A stretch of DNA of 64,000 nucleotides from Cryobacterium tepidiphilum (GCF_003716325.1 NZ_RDSR01000004.1:1-64000), one strand, 5' to 3'. Shown: positions 8,626 to 17,482, counted from the stretch's first letter. Made by a program: numbers and translations. The notes: generated from the letters alone by a model not told the origin.

Positions 8626-9458
8626 GAGTGCATCCTGTTCTGACTGATGGCGGCACCGGACAGCGCCTGGGATCGATGAACGAAATCGACCACCCGTGAC
8701 ACCAGGTCGCCTCGGTGGACGGCGCTCGTGAACGAATGGGCGGTACCGGGCAGCAGGTCGAATGACACCCTGGACGGCCGGTGCCGGACGGATGCGACGG
8801 ACTCCAGATGATCGACCCAGCGGAGCGCGCGCGCGAGACGGTTATCGCCTTGCGCTTGGTCCAATCCGCCTCCGGTGGCGAGGGTGCCCGTGCGTTCCAC
8901 GTCCAGTTCCCCGACGAGCACGTGAATGGGCAACCGCAAGAACGCCTCAACATCCGGGCGCTCGCCGGCGCTGAGGATGCTGGGGCGAATGCCGTAGGGG
9001 AATGGACGGTTGTCGTCGAGGTACGTGTAGTAGCCCGCGGAGGCGGCGACGACGCGACGAACCCGCCCGGGCGCATACAGCGCGAAGCGGTGGGCGAACT
9101 GGGCGCCCCCGGAGAATCCGCAGAGGGCCACGCGATCGGTGCTGAGTCCCAGCACGTTGTCGGCGTCGGCCAGCGTGCTCTCGAGTGCGCGCAGTGCGGA
9201 CAGCGGACCGGCCGCGCCCGCCAGCCGCTGGTAGCCGGGAAAGGCGTCGACGGGAAAGGTGGGAACGATCAGGGGCATGCCCAGGGTGGTGGCATGTGGA
9301 AGGAAAGCGCGGAACATCCGGCCCGTGTTCCGCCGGCTGCCGTGGATCAGCACCAGGGGGGACACCAGGCGCCGGGAGCGTGGGACGAACGCCCAGTAGG
9401 TCAACGGTGGCTCTCCGGATGATTCGTGAACGGTTAGGAAACCAGCGCCGGTTTCCAT
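8622..9458 (-). CDS. Cytoplasmic alpha/beta hydrolase, paralogue of the operon's lipoprotein hydrolase
   Basis: The product has 278 residues and no signal peptide. The fold is shown by VLIHGSRRN (oxyanion region), the nucleophile elbow GFSGGAQ, acid in VGELDVERTG and His in PGTAHSF. This resembles PHB-depolymerase/feruloyl-esterase-like hydrolases. The frame is open further upstream, but AAGGGAG sits 5 bases before the ATG at 9458, so that start is preferred. It overlaps the 3' end of the ABC exporter gene by 25 bases and the CapA gene by 4. Together with the lipoprotein paralogue it makes a pair with one member inside and one outside the membrane. Confidence 0.82.
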   Translation of the reverse strand: METGAGFLTVHESSGEPPLTYWAFVPRSRRLVSPLVLIHGSRRNTGRMFRAFLPHATTLGMPLIVPTFPVDAFPGYQRLAGAAGPLSALRALESTLADADNVLGLSTDRVALCGFSGGAQFAHRFALYAPGRVRRVVAASAGYYTYLDDNRPFPYGIRPSILSAGERPDVEAFLRLPIHVLVGELDVERTGTLATGGGLDQAQGDNRLARALRWVDHLESVASVRHRPSRVSFDLLPGTAHSFTSAVHRGDLVSRVVDFVHRSQALSGAAISQNRMHS

Positions 9459-11155
9459 GGTGCTCCCTTCCGCTCCGCCAGCCACAACTGATCGCGGTAC
9501 TCATCACCGCTGAGCACCTGCGTGACGCGGCCTCCTGCCATCACCACCACCGCGTCGGCGAGTGCGATCTCCTGCGGATCATGCGTCGCCAGGACGGCGG
9601 TGCCCGCATGCCGGCGGAGGAGTGCGATGAAGGCATCCTTCCCCGATCGGTCCAGACCATCTGTGGGTTCGTCCAGGACCAGAATCGGCGGATTGCCCAT
9701 GAGCGCGCGCGCCAGTGCGATACGTTGCCGTTGGCTCACGGACAGGTTGCGGCCGCCCTCCGTCACCCAGGTGTTGATACCGTCGGGAAGTTCGGCCAGG
9801 ACGTCATCGAGTCCGCTGGCGCGTACGACGCGCTCCACTTCATCGTCGTCGGCGTCGGGCAGCGCGTAGGTGATGTTCCGGCGCACCGTGCCGCGCATGA
9901 GGGGAAGGTCCGGCCCGACCACGCCCACTCGCCGCGCCACGGAGTCGGGGATGGTCTGGGCCAGGGGCTGGCCGTCCACGATGACGCTTCCCTCGGTCGG
10001 TTCCACCATACGGGCCAGGAGCCCGAGCAGCGTCGACTTACCGGCACCCCCGGGGCCCGTCACGGCGACGAGCTGCCCCGGCTCAACGTGCAGGACGATG
10101 TCGTGCAGTGCGCCGGACACGGTCACGGAATCGAAACGGATGTCGCCCTTGCGCACGCGCATCCGTTCCAAGCTCAACCGATCGATGGGGCGGCTGGAGC
10201 TACGCAGGTATTCGGCGATCTTCTGCTCAGAGACCTGCGCACGGTGCCAGTAGTCGTGTGCGAGCCCCAGGCGGTGAACCGGGCCCGACAGCTGGCGCGC
10301 AACGACCACGAAGGCGACGACCAGGCCGACCGATGCCGTTCCCCTGCGGATCTCGAACATGCCCACCGTGAGCACGACGCCGACGACGATCAACGAGAAC
10401 GCCGTCGAGATACCGCGCAGGTATCCGCGCAAGCGGGCCACCCGGATCAGGGCGCGGGTGAGGGCGTCGTTCTGACGGGAGAGCCTGGCGAACTCACCCG
10501 CGGAGCGGCCGAACACCTGCACGACCGCGTGGGCATTGAGCTGCTCGTCGATATTGCTCATCACGAGCGAACGCCGGCGGCGCATGGCGCGGGTCGCCCG
10601 CCGCATGGCGCGCCCGGCCGCGAGGGACAGGGCCGCCCCGGTGCAGAGCGCGGCGAGGATCGCCAGCGTCATCCAACTGCTGAGGAACATCAACACGCCG
10701 AGCGTGCCGACGAGGACGACGGCTGCCATGATGCCGCCGAGGATGCCGTGGCTGATCCACATGCGCGTCATTGAGAGGTCGCCCAGAAACCGGAGCAGCA
10801 GTCCTCCGCGCGCGCGTCCCTGCAGTTGACGAGGGGTCATTCCCTGCAGGTGCCGGTACATCTTCATGCGCAGGTCCCGGACGATCCGGTACCCGACCGC
10901 CTCGGTCACCGAGAACTCCCGGGATCGCAGCCACCCGTGGACCAGGGCGACCACGCCGAGGAGGGCCACTTCCCCCAGCGCCACCCGGAAGGCCGCCTCG
11001 GCGGCCTCCCCGACCACTGCGGGTACGAGTGCGTTGACCACGGACCGGAGCAGGAGGACAAAGGACACCAGCGTGATGACCTGTCCGATTCCGAGGACGA
11101 CGACGATGACGATGGAGCGCCTGGGGATGCGGAACAGCCCTTTCGCCGCTCCCAT
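9434..11155 (-). CDS. ABC exporter, fused permease-ATPase
   Basis: This is a 573-residue half-transporter. Residues 1-310 carry hydrophobic helices of an exporter transmembrane domain. Residues about 330-573 form the ATPase with Walker A GPGGAGKST, signature LSVSQRQRIALARALM, Walker B ILVLDEPTDGLD and the switch His in VLATHDPQE. The signature reads LSVSQ rather than LSGGQ, a known type of variation. It probably works as a homodimer exporting a peptide, lipid or small product. Its ATG shares one base with the stop of the P-loop gene (TGATG). Position between a P-loop enzyme and CapA suggests export of the operon's product. Confidence 0.9.
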   Translation of the reverse strand: MGAAKGLFRIPRRSIVIVVVLGIGQVITLVSFVLLLRSVVNALVPAVVGEAAEAAFRVALGEVALLGVVALVHGWLRSREFSVTEAVGYRIVRDLRMKMYRHLQGMTPRQLQGRARGGLLLRFLGDLSMTRMWISHGILGGIMAAVVLVGTLGVLMFLSSWMTLAILAALCTGAALSLAAGRAMRRATRAMRRRRSLVMSNIDEQLNAHAVVQVFGRSAGEFARLSRQNDALTRALIRVARLRGYLRGISTAFSLIVVGVVLTVGMFEIRRGTASVGLVVAFVVVARQLSGPVHRLGLAHDYWHRAQVSEQKIAEYLRSSSRPIDRLSLERMRVRKGDIRFDSVTVSGALHDIVLHVEPGQLVAVTGPGGAGKSTLLGLLARMVEPTEGSVIVDGQPLAQTIPDSVARRVGVVGPDLPLMRGTVRRNITYALPDADDDEVERVVRASGLDDVLAELPDGINTWVTEGGRNLSVSQRQRIALARALMGNPPILVLDEPTDGLDRSGKDAFIALLRRHAGTAVLATHDPQEIALADAVVVMAGGRVTQVLSGDEYRDQLWLAERKGAPWKPALVS

Positions 11156-12378
11156 CAGGCACCCCTCTGGCGCATGACGTGGGCATTGAGCGCGAGGACG
11201 CGCTTCGGGGCGAGCCGGCTGCCAAGCGGTGTGACCTCGTCGCTGGGCATGCGGACGGCCTTCTTGGCCGCTGTGCTGGTGAGTATCGTGTCCTCGATGC
11301 GTGCGGCCCCGGGTCGGAGCAGCCCCGACAGCCCGAGGAGGTCTGCGGAGAGGGCGGGCGTGCTGAGTTCCTGCAGACCGAGCACGGGCAGGCCTGTCGC
11401 ATCCGCTGTCTCGCGGATCGCGAGCGGCGATCGCGTGACCAGACCGGATACGGCAACGACGTTATGGCCCAGCGACCGAAGGTGTGAGACTCCGGCGGCG
11501 GCCCCCATCGCGTCGGGCGCGGCGAAGATGACCACGTCGATCTTCGCGTGGAATACGGGGCAATCGAGCAGGCGTGACGTTTCCGACTGGTAGATCCCGT
11601 CGGCGACCTCGACGAAGTTCACCATGGAACCGGAGTCGGTGAGGTGGTCCAGCAGTTCGCCGAACTTGCGCTCAAGGAGATCCATCGGCTGTAGGTAGGT
11701 CGACGACATCCCGACATCGGTGAAGTCGAGCATGCGGTGGGCGCCCGCGTCGAGCATGCACCAGTAGTCGTTTCCGGAACCGGTGCCGGTCACCTTGGTC
11801 GCACCGACACGGATGCCGGCCCTGCTGAGTCCGTGCACCAGGTAGTGGATGGTGGTGGTCTTGCCGGAATTCATTGCCGTACCGATGACCGCGATGGTGC
11901 GGGGCGGGGTCCGATCCACGAGGACAGGATCCAGCGCGAAGTCCATGACATTGAGTGGACGACCCCGGTCATCCCCGACCAGCCCGACAGGAACGATCTC
12001 GGTCGCCGTGCGGACGGCTTGGCTTCGGGTGATGACCTGAGAGGCGATACCGCCGGAGGCGACCAGTTGGGTGCGCTTCAGGGTGCTCGGCACCCGGGAC
12101 TCGAACTGGTCCGTGGCATACCGATCGCCATACGTGACGATGATCTCGTCGCCGAGGTGAAGCACGGCCCGTCGCCCGTTCGGCTCCTCGATATGCCGGT
12201 GATGGCCGAGCCGGGCGATGCGCGCCAGCACCAGGTCTCCGGTGCGGGGGCGAATGGCCCCGCCGATGATCGTTCGCATGGCATCGTGCGGCACGCGCCG
12301 CGTGGTGAAGGCCGGCTTGGCGGCCTCGCGCTGCGTCTCGTCGAGGGTTTGGACCCAGATGCGTCGTCGGGTAGACAT
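11155..12378 (-). CDS. P-loop NTPase of DUF1611-like type, first gene of the CapA operon
   Basis: The 407-residue protein has an N-terminal region (about 1-150) rich in beta strands without a motif I recognise. A P-loop domain follows: AVIGTAMNSGKTTT near residues 164-178, then GATKVTGTGSGNDYW, a DFTDVG block and VNFVEVADGIYQSE. This order resembles the C-terminal domain of DUF1611 proteins (a family that includes DgcN, tied to D-glutamate N-acetylation) and also MobB-like P-loop proteins. The assignment is by eye. The ATG at 12378 has AAAAGGAG 4 bases upstream; a longer start at 12414 is possible. It opens a five-gene operon. An ATP-dependent acyl or peptide ligase role is plausible but unproved. 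Confidence 0.65.
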   Translation of the reverse strand: MSTRRRIWVQTLDETQREAAKPAFTTRRVPHDAMRTIIGGAIRPRTGDLVLARIARLGHHRHIEEPNGRRAVLHLGDEIIVTYGDRYATDQFESRVPSTLKRTQLVASGGIASQVITRSQAVRTATEIVPVGLVGDDRGRPLNVMDFALDPVLVDRTPPRTIAVIGTAMNSGKTTTIHYLVHGLSRAGIRVGATKVTGTGSGNDYWCMLDAGAHRMLDFTDVGMSSTYLQPMDLLERKFGELLDHLTDSGSMVNFVEVADGIYQSETSRLLDCPVFHAKIDVVIFAAPDAMGAAAGVSHLRSLGHNVVAVSGLVTRSPLAIRETADATGLPVLGLQELSTPALSADLLGLSGLLRPGAARIEDTILTSTAAKKAVRMPSDEVTPLGSRLAPKRVLALNAHVMRQRGA

Positions 12379-12567
12379 GGGGCTCCTTTTCGCGTGGTCG
12401 CTTCCTTGTGCCACGCGTCGTCACTCCGCCGGGCCGCGGAACAACGGATTACCCCCCGTTCGGGTGGTAGGCGACATATTCTCAAAATTGTTATGCGCAG
12501 CACAAGCATTTGGTCCGCATCCGTTCGTTCATTGCGGCCGATCACCTCTCGGCTTTACCGTGGTGCC

Positions 12568-12800
12568 ATGTCATTGCGCTTCGAAGAGGTCGTTGTGGAC
12601 TGTTCCTGAATGTCCCCGAGCCGAAGACGGTGAAGAACCGGCTGCACCTCGATTTCGTGCCGGATGATCAAGCCGCCGAGGTCGAACGGCTCGTGGCCCT
12701 GGGCGCCCGGCACGTCGACATCGGCCAGGGCGAACAGACCTGGGTGGTGCTGGCCGACCCGGAGGGCAACGAGTTCTGCGTGCTGAGCGCGCGCTCCTGA
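12568..12800 (+). pseudogene. Remnant of a VOC/glyoxalase-family gene with internal deletion and frameshift
   Basis: An ATG at 12568 opens MSLRFEEVVVDCS and hits TGA at 12607-12609. From about 12600, in another frame, the sequence reads LFLNVPEPKTVKNRLHLDF through GARHVDIG to VVLADPEGNEFCVLSA, then a stop at 12800. Both parts fit the start and the C-terminal half of one small glyoxalase-like VOC protein. The roughly 40 or more residues normally between them are gone, and the join shifts frame. The simplest reading is a deletion that killed the gene. A translated C-terminal fragment from an upstream start in the second frame is possible but would lack half the fold. Confidence 0.75.
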
Positions 12801-12817
12801 TCCGGCTGGATGAGAAA

Positions 12818-13429
12818 GTGGAGGACGAGGGCGGCCGATGGATCACCTTCGGAGTGCTGCCACTTCGCCAGCGCCTGTCTCTGTACCTCTGGGTCGCTGT
12901 CCCCGGCGTGTCCCTGTTGGTGATCCTCTGCGTGGAGTTCGTGCTTCAGGTCTCGTTCCGCCTCTTCGGCTCTTTCGGATACCTGATCCTCATTCTTGTC
13001 GCTATCCCGCTCTCGGGAATCATCCTCGTTGTGTACCTGGCGTCCAAGCGCGCTCCGCAGGTCGATTTCGAGGAGGGGAAGCTCCGCGTAGGACATCGGA
13101 CGCTCGCCCTCGGTGACATCGATACAGCCTCGCTCGTCGTCTTCGACAAGCGCGGTCGGCGCTTGATGGCGCTCAGTCTCGGCACGATGAAGGGGCCGAG
13201 CGCCCTCGTCTACCTCCTGGGAGCGGATGGCCCGGTGCTGTCAGCGCGGGACCAGGCAATCCTCGTGCGCCTCCTGGAGCAGACGTCCATCGCGATGCCC
13301 ACCAGCCCTGACGACCCGACAGGCCGGTTCGCGCGCTACACCTTTCCCGGGCACCTCGACCGGGAGGCCGCGATCGAGGTCGTGAGGAAACCACCGGCGG
13401 TCGGCGATCAGCTTCCCGTCTCGTACTGA
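12818..13429 (+). CDS. Membrane protein of unknown function, two helices plus soluble domain
   Basis: This is a 203-residue protein with two hydrophobic segments, about residues 24-46 (VAVPGVSLLVILCVEFVLQV) and 50-75, followed by a soluble domain with a DFEEGKLRVGHRTLALGDID strand-rich part. The layout is that of small actinobacterial membrane proteins with a PH-like cytoplasmic domain, but I do not recognise the family. The GTG at 12818 is the only start giving the full first helix; its Shine-Dalgarno site is weak. It lies 17 bp after the VOC remnant and 73 bp before the sugar transporter. Confidence 0.65.
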   Translation: MEDEGGRWITFGVLPLRQRLSLYLWVAVPGVSLLVILCVEFVLQVSFRLFGSFGYLILILVAIPLSGIILVVYLASKRAPQVDFEEGKLRVGHRTLALGDIDTASLVVFDKRGRRLMALSLGTMKGPSALVYLLGADGPVLSARDQAILVRLLEQTSIAMPTSPDDPTGRFARYTFPGHLDREAAIEVVRKPPAVGDQLPVSY

Positions 13430-13502
13430 TCTCGCCACCGGCGGAATTCGGGCGCGAATGCCATCGCAGGCGTAGCCTCGGAGCCGACCGAGGAACGGAG
13501 TG

Positions 13503-14969
13503 ATGATGACGACATCGACGAAGAAGAGCGTGAGCAACGCGCGCGTGATCCTGCTGGCGCTGGCCGGAGCCCTCGGCGGCTTCCTCTTCGGCTTCGACTC
13601 GTCGGTCATCAACGGTGCAGTGGATGCCATCCAGGGATCCTTCGAGCTCTCCCCCGCGGTCACCGGGTTCGCCGTTGCCGTCGCCCTGCTCGGCTGCGCG
13701 GTCGGCGCCTACCTGGGCGGCGGATTCGCCGACCGGTGGGGCCGCATCCGCGTCATGATCCTGGGCGCGGCGTTGTTCCTGGTGTCGTCGATCGGTTCGG
13801 GGCTGGCCTTCGGCGTGTTCGATCTCATCATCTGGCGACTCATCGGAGGCCTTGGCATCGGCATCGCCTCGGTCATCGCCCCGGCGTACATCGCCGAGAT
13901 CTCGCCGCGCCAGATCCGAGGACGGCTCGCGTCGCTGCAGCAGCTGGCGATCACGCTCGGCATCTTCGCCGCACTGCTTTCCGACGCGCTCTTCGCCGCC
14001 TCGGCAGGAGGCGCCGAAGGCCAGCTGTGGTTCGGCCTTGAGGCGTGGCGCTGGATGTTCATGGCCTGCGCCGTGCCGGCCGTCGTCTACGGCATCGTCG
14101 CTTTCACGCTGCCCGAGTCGCCCCGCTACCTCGTGCTGAAAGACCGCGAGGAGGAAGCCCGGGGCATTATCGCGCGCATCTGGCCGGGCGGCGAGGAAGA
14201 CCGCGCCATCCGCGACATCCACGACGCCATCGCGAACGACCGACGGGCCGAGCGGAGCGGTTCGCTGCGCGGCAAGGCCTTCGGGCTGAAGCCGATCGTC
14301 TGGACGGGGATCATCCTCTCGGTGTTCCAGCAGTTCGTCGGCATCAACGTGATCTTCTACTACTCGACGACGCTGTGGCAGGCCGTGGGCTTCAAGGAGT
14401 CGCAGTCGTTCGTGATCAGCGTGATCACGTCGATCACCAACGTGGCGGTCACGTTCGTCGCCATCCTGCTCGTCGACCGCATCGGGCGCCGCCCCATCCT
14501 GCTCGCCGGATCGGTCGGCATGACCCTGTCACTCGGCGCGCTGGCGCTTGCTTTCTCCCAGGCATCCGTCGTCAACGGCCAACCGGACCTGCCCGGCGCC
14601 TGGGGGCCGATCGCCCTCGTCGGTGCCAACGTCTTCGTTGTGTGCTTCGGGGCGTCGTGGGGCCCGCTGGTGTGGGTGCTGCTCGGCGAGATCTTCCCGA
14701 ACGACATCCGGGCGAAGGCCCTCGGAATCGGCGCGGCAGCGCAGTGGATCGCCAACTTCATCGTGACGGTGACGTTCCCGCCGCTCGCTGCCGCATCGCT
14801 GCCGTTGACCTACGGCCTGTACACGTTGTTCGCGGCGTTGTCGTTCGTATTCGTGCTCACGAAGATCCCCGAGACCAACGGGATGTCGCTGGAAGAGGCC
14901 AACGCCATCCTTCCGCCGAAGAACTCCGCGAAGCGGAAGGACCCGGCCGTCTCACGCTCTCATCCGTGA
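13503..14969 (+). CDS. Sugar porter (MFS), inositol/hexose type
   Basis: The 488-residue protein has 12 predicted helices and the sugar porter signatures: GFDSSVINGA in helix 1, RWGRIR after helix 2, PAYIAEISPRQIRGRL, PESPRYLV at the end of helix 6, QQFVGINVIFYYS in helix 7, DRIGRRP and PETNG at the C-terminus. It should take up a hexose or inositol with protons. GAGGAA lies 7 bases before the ATG at 13503; GTG at 13500 and ATG at 13506 are alternatives. No sugar-metabolism gene or regulator adjoins it, so the substrate is open. Confidence 0.9.
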   Translation: MMTTSTKKSVSNARVILLALAGALGGFLFGFDSSVINGAVDAIQGSFELSPAVTGFAVAVALLGCAVGAYLGGGFADRWGRIRVMILGAALFLVSSIGSGLAFGVFDLIIWRLIGGLGIGIASVIAPAYIAEISPRQIRGRLASLQQLAITLGIFAALLSDALFAASAGGAEGQLWFGLEAWRWMFMACAVPAVVYGIVAFTLPESPRYLVLKDREEEARGIIARIWPGGEEDRAIRDIHDAIANDRRAERSGSLRGKAFGLKPIVWTGIILSVFQQFVGINVIFYYSTTLWQAVGFKESQSFVISVITSITNVAVTFVAILLVDRIGRRPILLAGSVGMTLSLGALALAFSQASVVNGQPDLPGAWGPIALVGANVFVVCFGASWGPLVWVLLGEIFPNDIRAKALGIGAAAQWIANFIVTVTFPPLAAASLPLTYGLYTLFAALSFVFVLTKIPETNGMSLEEANAILPPKNSAKRKDPAVSRSHP

Positions 14970-15025
14970 GTTACGCACTTTGCACCTTCGTCCGGCGCAG
15001 AAAGGTGCGAACTCCGCACGTCAAC
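14970..15025. repeat. Imperfect palindromic repeat (family with TGACGTGCGGAG arm)
   Basis: Directly after the transporter stop, left arm GTTACGCACTTTGCACCTT (14970-14988) faces right arm 15002-15025, whose complement begins GTTGACGTGCGGAGTT and ends GCACCTT. Related arms recur at 62976-63003 and 63027-63056. It lies between convergent genes and may also stop transcription, but there is no T-run. Confidence 0.5.
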
Positions 15026-15039
15026 GGATGCGGGCCCGC

Positions 15040-15435
15040 TCAGGCGCGTGGCTCGTCGACGATCCCGACAAACCGGCTGCCGATGCCGTCGACCTCGCTG
15101 CGACTGAACCCGGAGGCGGGCTCGGGAAGTTCGTCGTAGCCGTGGTGCGCGCAGGTGAGGTAGCTGAACGCCGGCCACCACTTCTTAGGTCGGGCCGCCT
15201 CCGAGAAGCCGCACACGTCACAGGTCAGCTGCACCCACACGGGCTTCCTGCCGGTGCGGTTCGCGCGCGACTGCAGCAACCATGCCGGCGGATTCTCTTC
15301 CAGGTCGGCGAAGGCGGCCTCTGACATGCGCACGGGGATGCCGTGCCGGCTCGCCATCTCCAGCGGGATGTCCAGGCGCAGCGCTGCTTCTCGTCTCGTG
15401 ATCATCACCCTCAACGATACGGCTGCCGGCAGCAC
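15040..15435 (-). CDS. Small DUF5997-like protein with Cys pairs
   Basis: This is a protein of about 131 residues. The N-terminal half (MITRREAALRLDIPL onward, with FADLEENPPAWL) resembles the actinobacterial DUF5997 family, in which a PPAWL motif is typical. The second half carries CDVCGF and, about 25 residues on, CAHH, which could bind a metal. The GTG at 15435 has GGAGGAG five bases upstream and is preferred; the ATG at 15405 is the alternative. It is divergent from the HAD gene with about 70 bp between. The family match is by eye and the function unknown. Confidence 0.6.
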   Translation of the reverse strand: MLPAAVSLRVMITRREAALRLDIPLEMASRHGIPVRMSEAAFADLEENPPAWLLQSRANRTGRKPVWVQLTCDVCGFSEAARPKKWWPAFSYLTCAHHGYDELPEPASGFSRSEVDGIGSRFVGIVDEPRA

Positions 15436-15506
15436 GGCCACTCCTCCTCGTCGCTGACCGTGCGGAGAACGGCTGACTGCCGCTGCCGGCGTGGAAGAAT
15501 GAGCCC

Positions 15507-16379
15507 ATGCCGGACTCCTCCCCCCTCGGACTGCTCCTCGACGTCGACGGGCCCATCGCGAGCCCGGTCAGCCGCACGATCGCGACGCCGACCATCATCG
15601 ATGACCTGATCACCCTCGCGGCGGCCGACGTTCCCATCGCCTTCATCACCGGGCGGAGCGCCGATTTCATCCGCCACCAGGTCGTGGCGCCGCTCCTCGC
15701 CGCCGGGCTGCCCGAACGCATCCGCATGTACGGTGTGTGCGAAAAGGGGGCAGTTTGGTTCCCCATCACCAGCGCCGGCATGGGCGAGGTCGTGGTCGAC
15801 CACAGCGTCGCGCTTCCCGCCGCGGTCGTCTCCGAGGTGCGCGCCCTCGTGACGGCGACCTACGCCGACACCATGTTCTTCGACGAGACCAAGCGCGCCA
15901 TGGTGTCGGTCGAACAGCGAACGGATGCCTCGCCCGAGGCGTACCTGCCGGCCCAGGAGGCGTTCAACGACGAGGCCTTCGCGCTCCTCGTCGCGCAGGG
16001 TCTCGGTGTGCGCTACCGGGATCGCACGTCGCCTGACGCGAACGGCGAGGTCCCCTTCCGCCTGGACCCCACGATCATCTCCACCGACATCGAATCGGTG
16101 ACGCTCGACAAGGACCGCGGCGCCGAGCGGGCCCTGGCGTTCTTCGCGGAGTCCGGGGAGCTGCCGACCGTCTGGCGTTCCGTCGGCGACTCCCGCAGCG
16201 ACTACCTGATGGCCGACCACCTGCACGCGGCAGGATACGACGTGGCCCACGTCGACGTGCGACCGGCCGACGGCGTGCTGGAGCGCCCGTACCCCGTGAT
16301 CGTGATCGGCGAGGAGATCCACGACGAGGCCGGGGCGAGCTTCCTCGACTACTGGGTCAACAAGCTGGGACTCCGCTAG
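15507..16379 (+). CDS. HAD-superfamily hydrolase
   Basis: The 290-residue protein has HAD motif I as LLLDVDGPIA (Asp 12 and Asp 14), motif II around FITGRS, motif III Lys in DKDRGAERAL and motif IV GDSRSDYLMAD. The large cap between motifs II and III fits a C2-type phosphatase such as sugar- or trehalose-phosphate phosphatases. The substrate cannot be read from the sequence. The ATG at 15507 follows GGAAGAATGAG. It converges with the J-domain gene. Confidence 0.75.
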   Translation: MPDSSPLGLLLDVDGPIASPVSRTIATPTIIDDLITLAAADVPIAFITGRSADFIRHQVVAPLLAAGLPERIRMYGVCEKGAVWFPITSAGMGEVVVDHSVALPAAVVSEVRALVTATYADTMFFDETKRAMVSVEQRTDASPEAYLPAQEAFNDEAFALLVAQGLGVRYRDRTSPDANGEVPFRLDPTIISTDIESVTLDKDRGAERALAFFAESGELPTVWRSVGDSRSDYLMADHLHAAGYDVAHVDVRPADGVLERPYPVIVIGEEIHDEAGASFLDYWVNKLGLR

Positions 16380-16384
16380 CCGCG

Positions 16385-17350
16385 TCAGTCGACGAAGCGC
16401 ACGCCGTTCTGCAGGCGGCTGCGCAGCTCGAACACCTTCTCGAAACTGCCCCGCTCCATGCCGGGCAGGCCGTTGCGCAGCAGGTCGGCGAGCCGGGCGC
16501 GCGGGAGGACGACCACAGCGGGGTGCCGGCCGCGCCCGGGCAGGGTGAACGCGTCGTACAGCGCGTCGTCGGGAACGACGACCACGAGCGCGGTGAACCG
16601 CACCTTGAGTGCCTTGCTGAGCGCCCGGGCGTTGGCGTCGAGCTGCTGCAACGGATGCTCGTCGTCGGGTATCGCGTCGCCCACCAGTTCGCCGCGCTTC
16701 AGCTGCACCTGCCCGCCCCAGTCCTCCGAGAGCACGGCGAACAGCCCGGCCGGGCCGAGCACCACGTGGTCGAGCTTGGACAGGTAGCGTGACCACACGT
16801 CGCCGGGGTGGCGTTCGGTGTCGACGTCGTGCCACGCGGTGTAGCCGATGCCGAGCCGGGAGACGGTGCGGGCGGTCTCCTCCTCGGCCAGGGCCTTGGC
16901 CAGCGCATGCCGGATCTCCTGCGGCGCGGAGCGGATGAGCTCGGGCGCGTATGGGTCGTCGACGCTGGTGCCCCGCCCGGTCCACTCGCGCATGAGCGAC
17001 AGGTAGCGCTGGCGTGCGGCGCCGCCCGGGTGCCCGTGCATGCGCGTGCGCGGGCGGGACTGGGGGCGACCGGCTGACCCGCCGGCTGATGCCGGGCGTG
17101 CCTGTGTGCCGTTGTCGCCGGCATCCGTTGCCTGCGTGTAGCGCTGCCCGTCGTACGCGGCACGGTCCGCGGGCGTGCCGATGCGCTCCCAGGCCAGCTG
17201 CACGGCATGGAAGCGCTCGGCGCTGCCGCCGACGTCGGGATGCGTCTGCCGCAGCAGGCGGCGATACGCGCGGCGGATCTCGTCATCGGACGCCGACGCG
17301 GGTATCCCGAGCACTTCGTACGGCGTGGCCGCGGCGGGGCTCTCCGGCAT
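16385..17350 (-). CDS. J-domain protein fused to a NERD-like domain
   Basis: The product has 321 residues. Residues 8-70 form a DnaJ J-domain: YEVLGIPASASDDEIRRAYR, then the HPD tripeptide in RQTHPDVGG, needed to stimulate Hsp70 ATPase. A Gly/Arg/Pro-rich linker follows. Residues about 180-290 contain LDHVVLGPAGLFAVLS and WGGQVQLKRGELVGD, which match the nuclease-related NERD domain pattern. There is no zinc-finger or DnaJ C-terminal substrate domain. The partner could be a house-keeping DnaK or the unusual Hsp70 at 3554-5530; neither is shown. The ATG at 17350 follows GAAAGGGAC. Confidence 0.8.
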   Translation of the reverse strand: MPESPAAATPYEVLGIPASASDDEIRRAYRRLLRQTHPDVGGSAERFHAVQLAWERIGTPADRAAYDGQRYTQATDAGDNGTQARPASAGGSAGRPQSRPRTRMHGHPGGAARQRYLSLMREWTGRGTSVDDPYAPELIRSAPQEIRHALAKALAEEETARTVSRLGIGYTAWHDVDTERHPGDVWSRYLSKLDHVVLGPAGLFAVLSEDWGGQVQLKRGELVGDAIPDDEHPLQQLDANARALSKALKVRFTALVVVVPDDALYDAFTLPGRGRHPAVVVLPRARLADLLRNGLPGMERGSFEKVFELRSRLQNGVRFVD

Positions 17351-17482
17351 CCTGTGCTGTCCCTTTCACGCTCCGGCGGTCGTCGTTCAGTACCTCAATG
17401 TACCGGTCCCGCCTGTGCGGGCCGCCCGAACCCGTCGGGCGCGCACGCGCGGCGGGTTCTCCCGAGGGCTAGGCTCGGCGGC

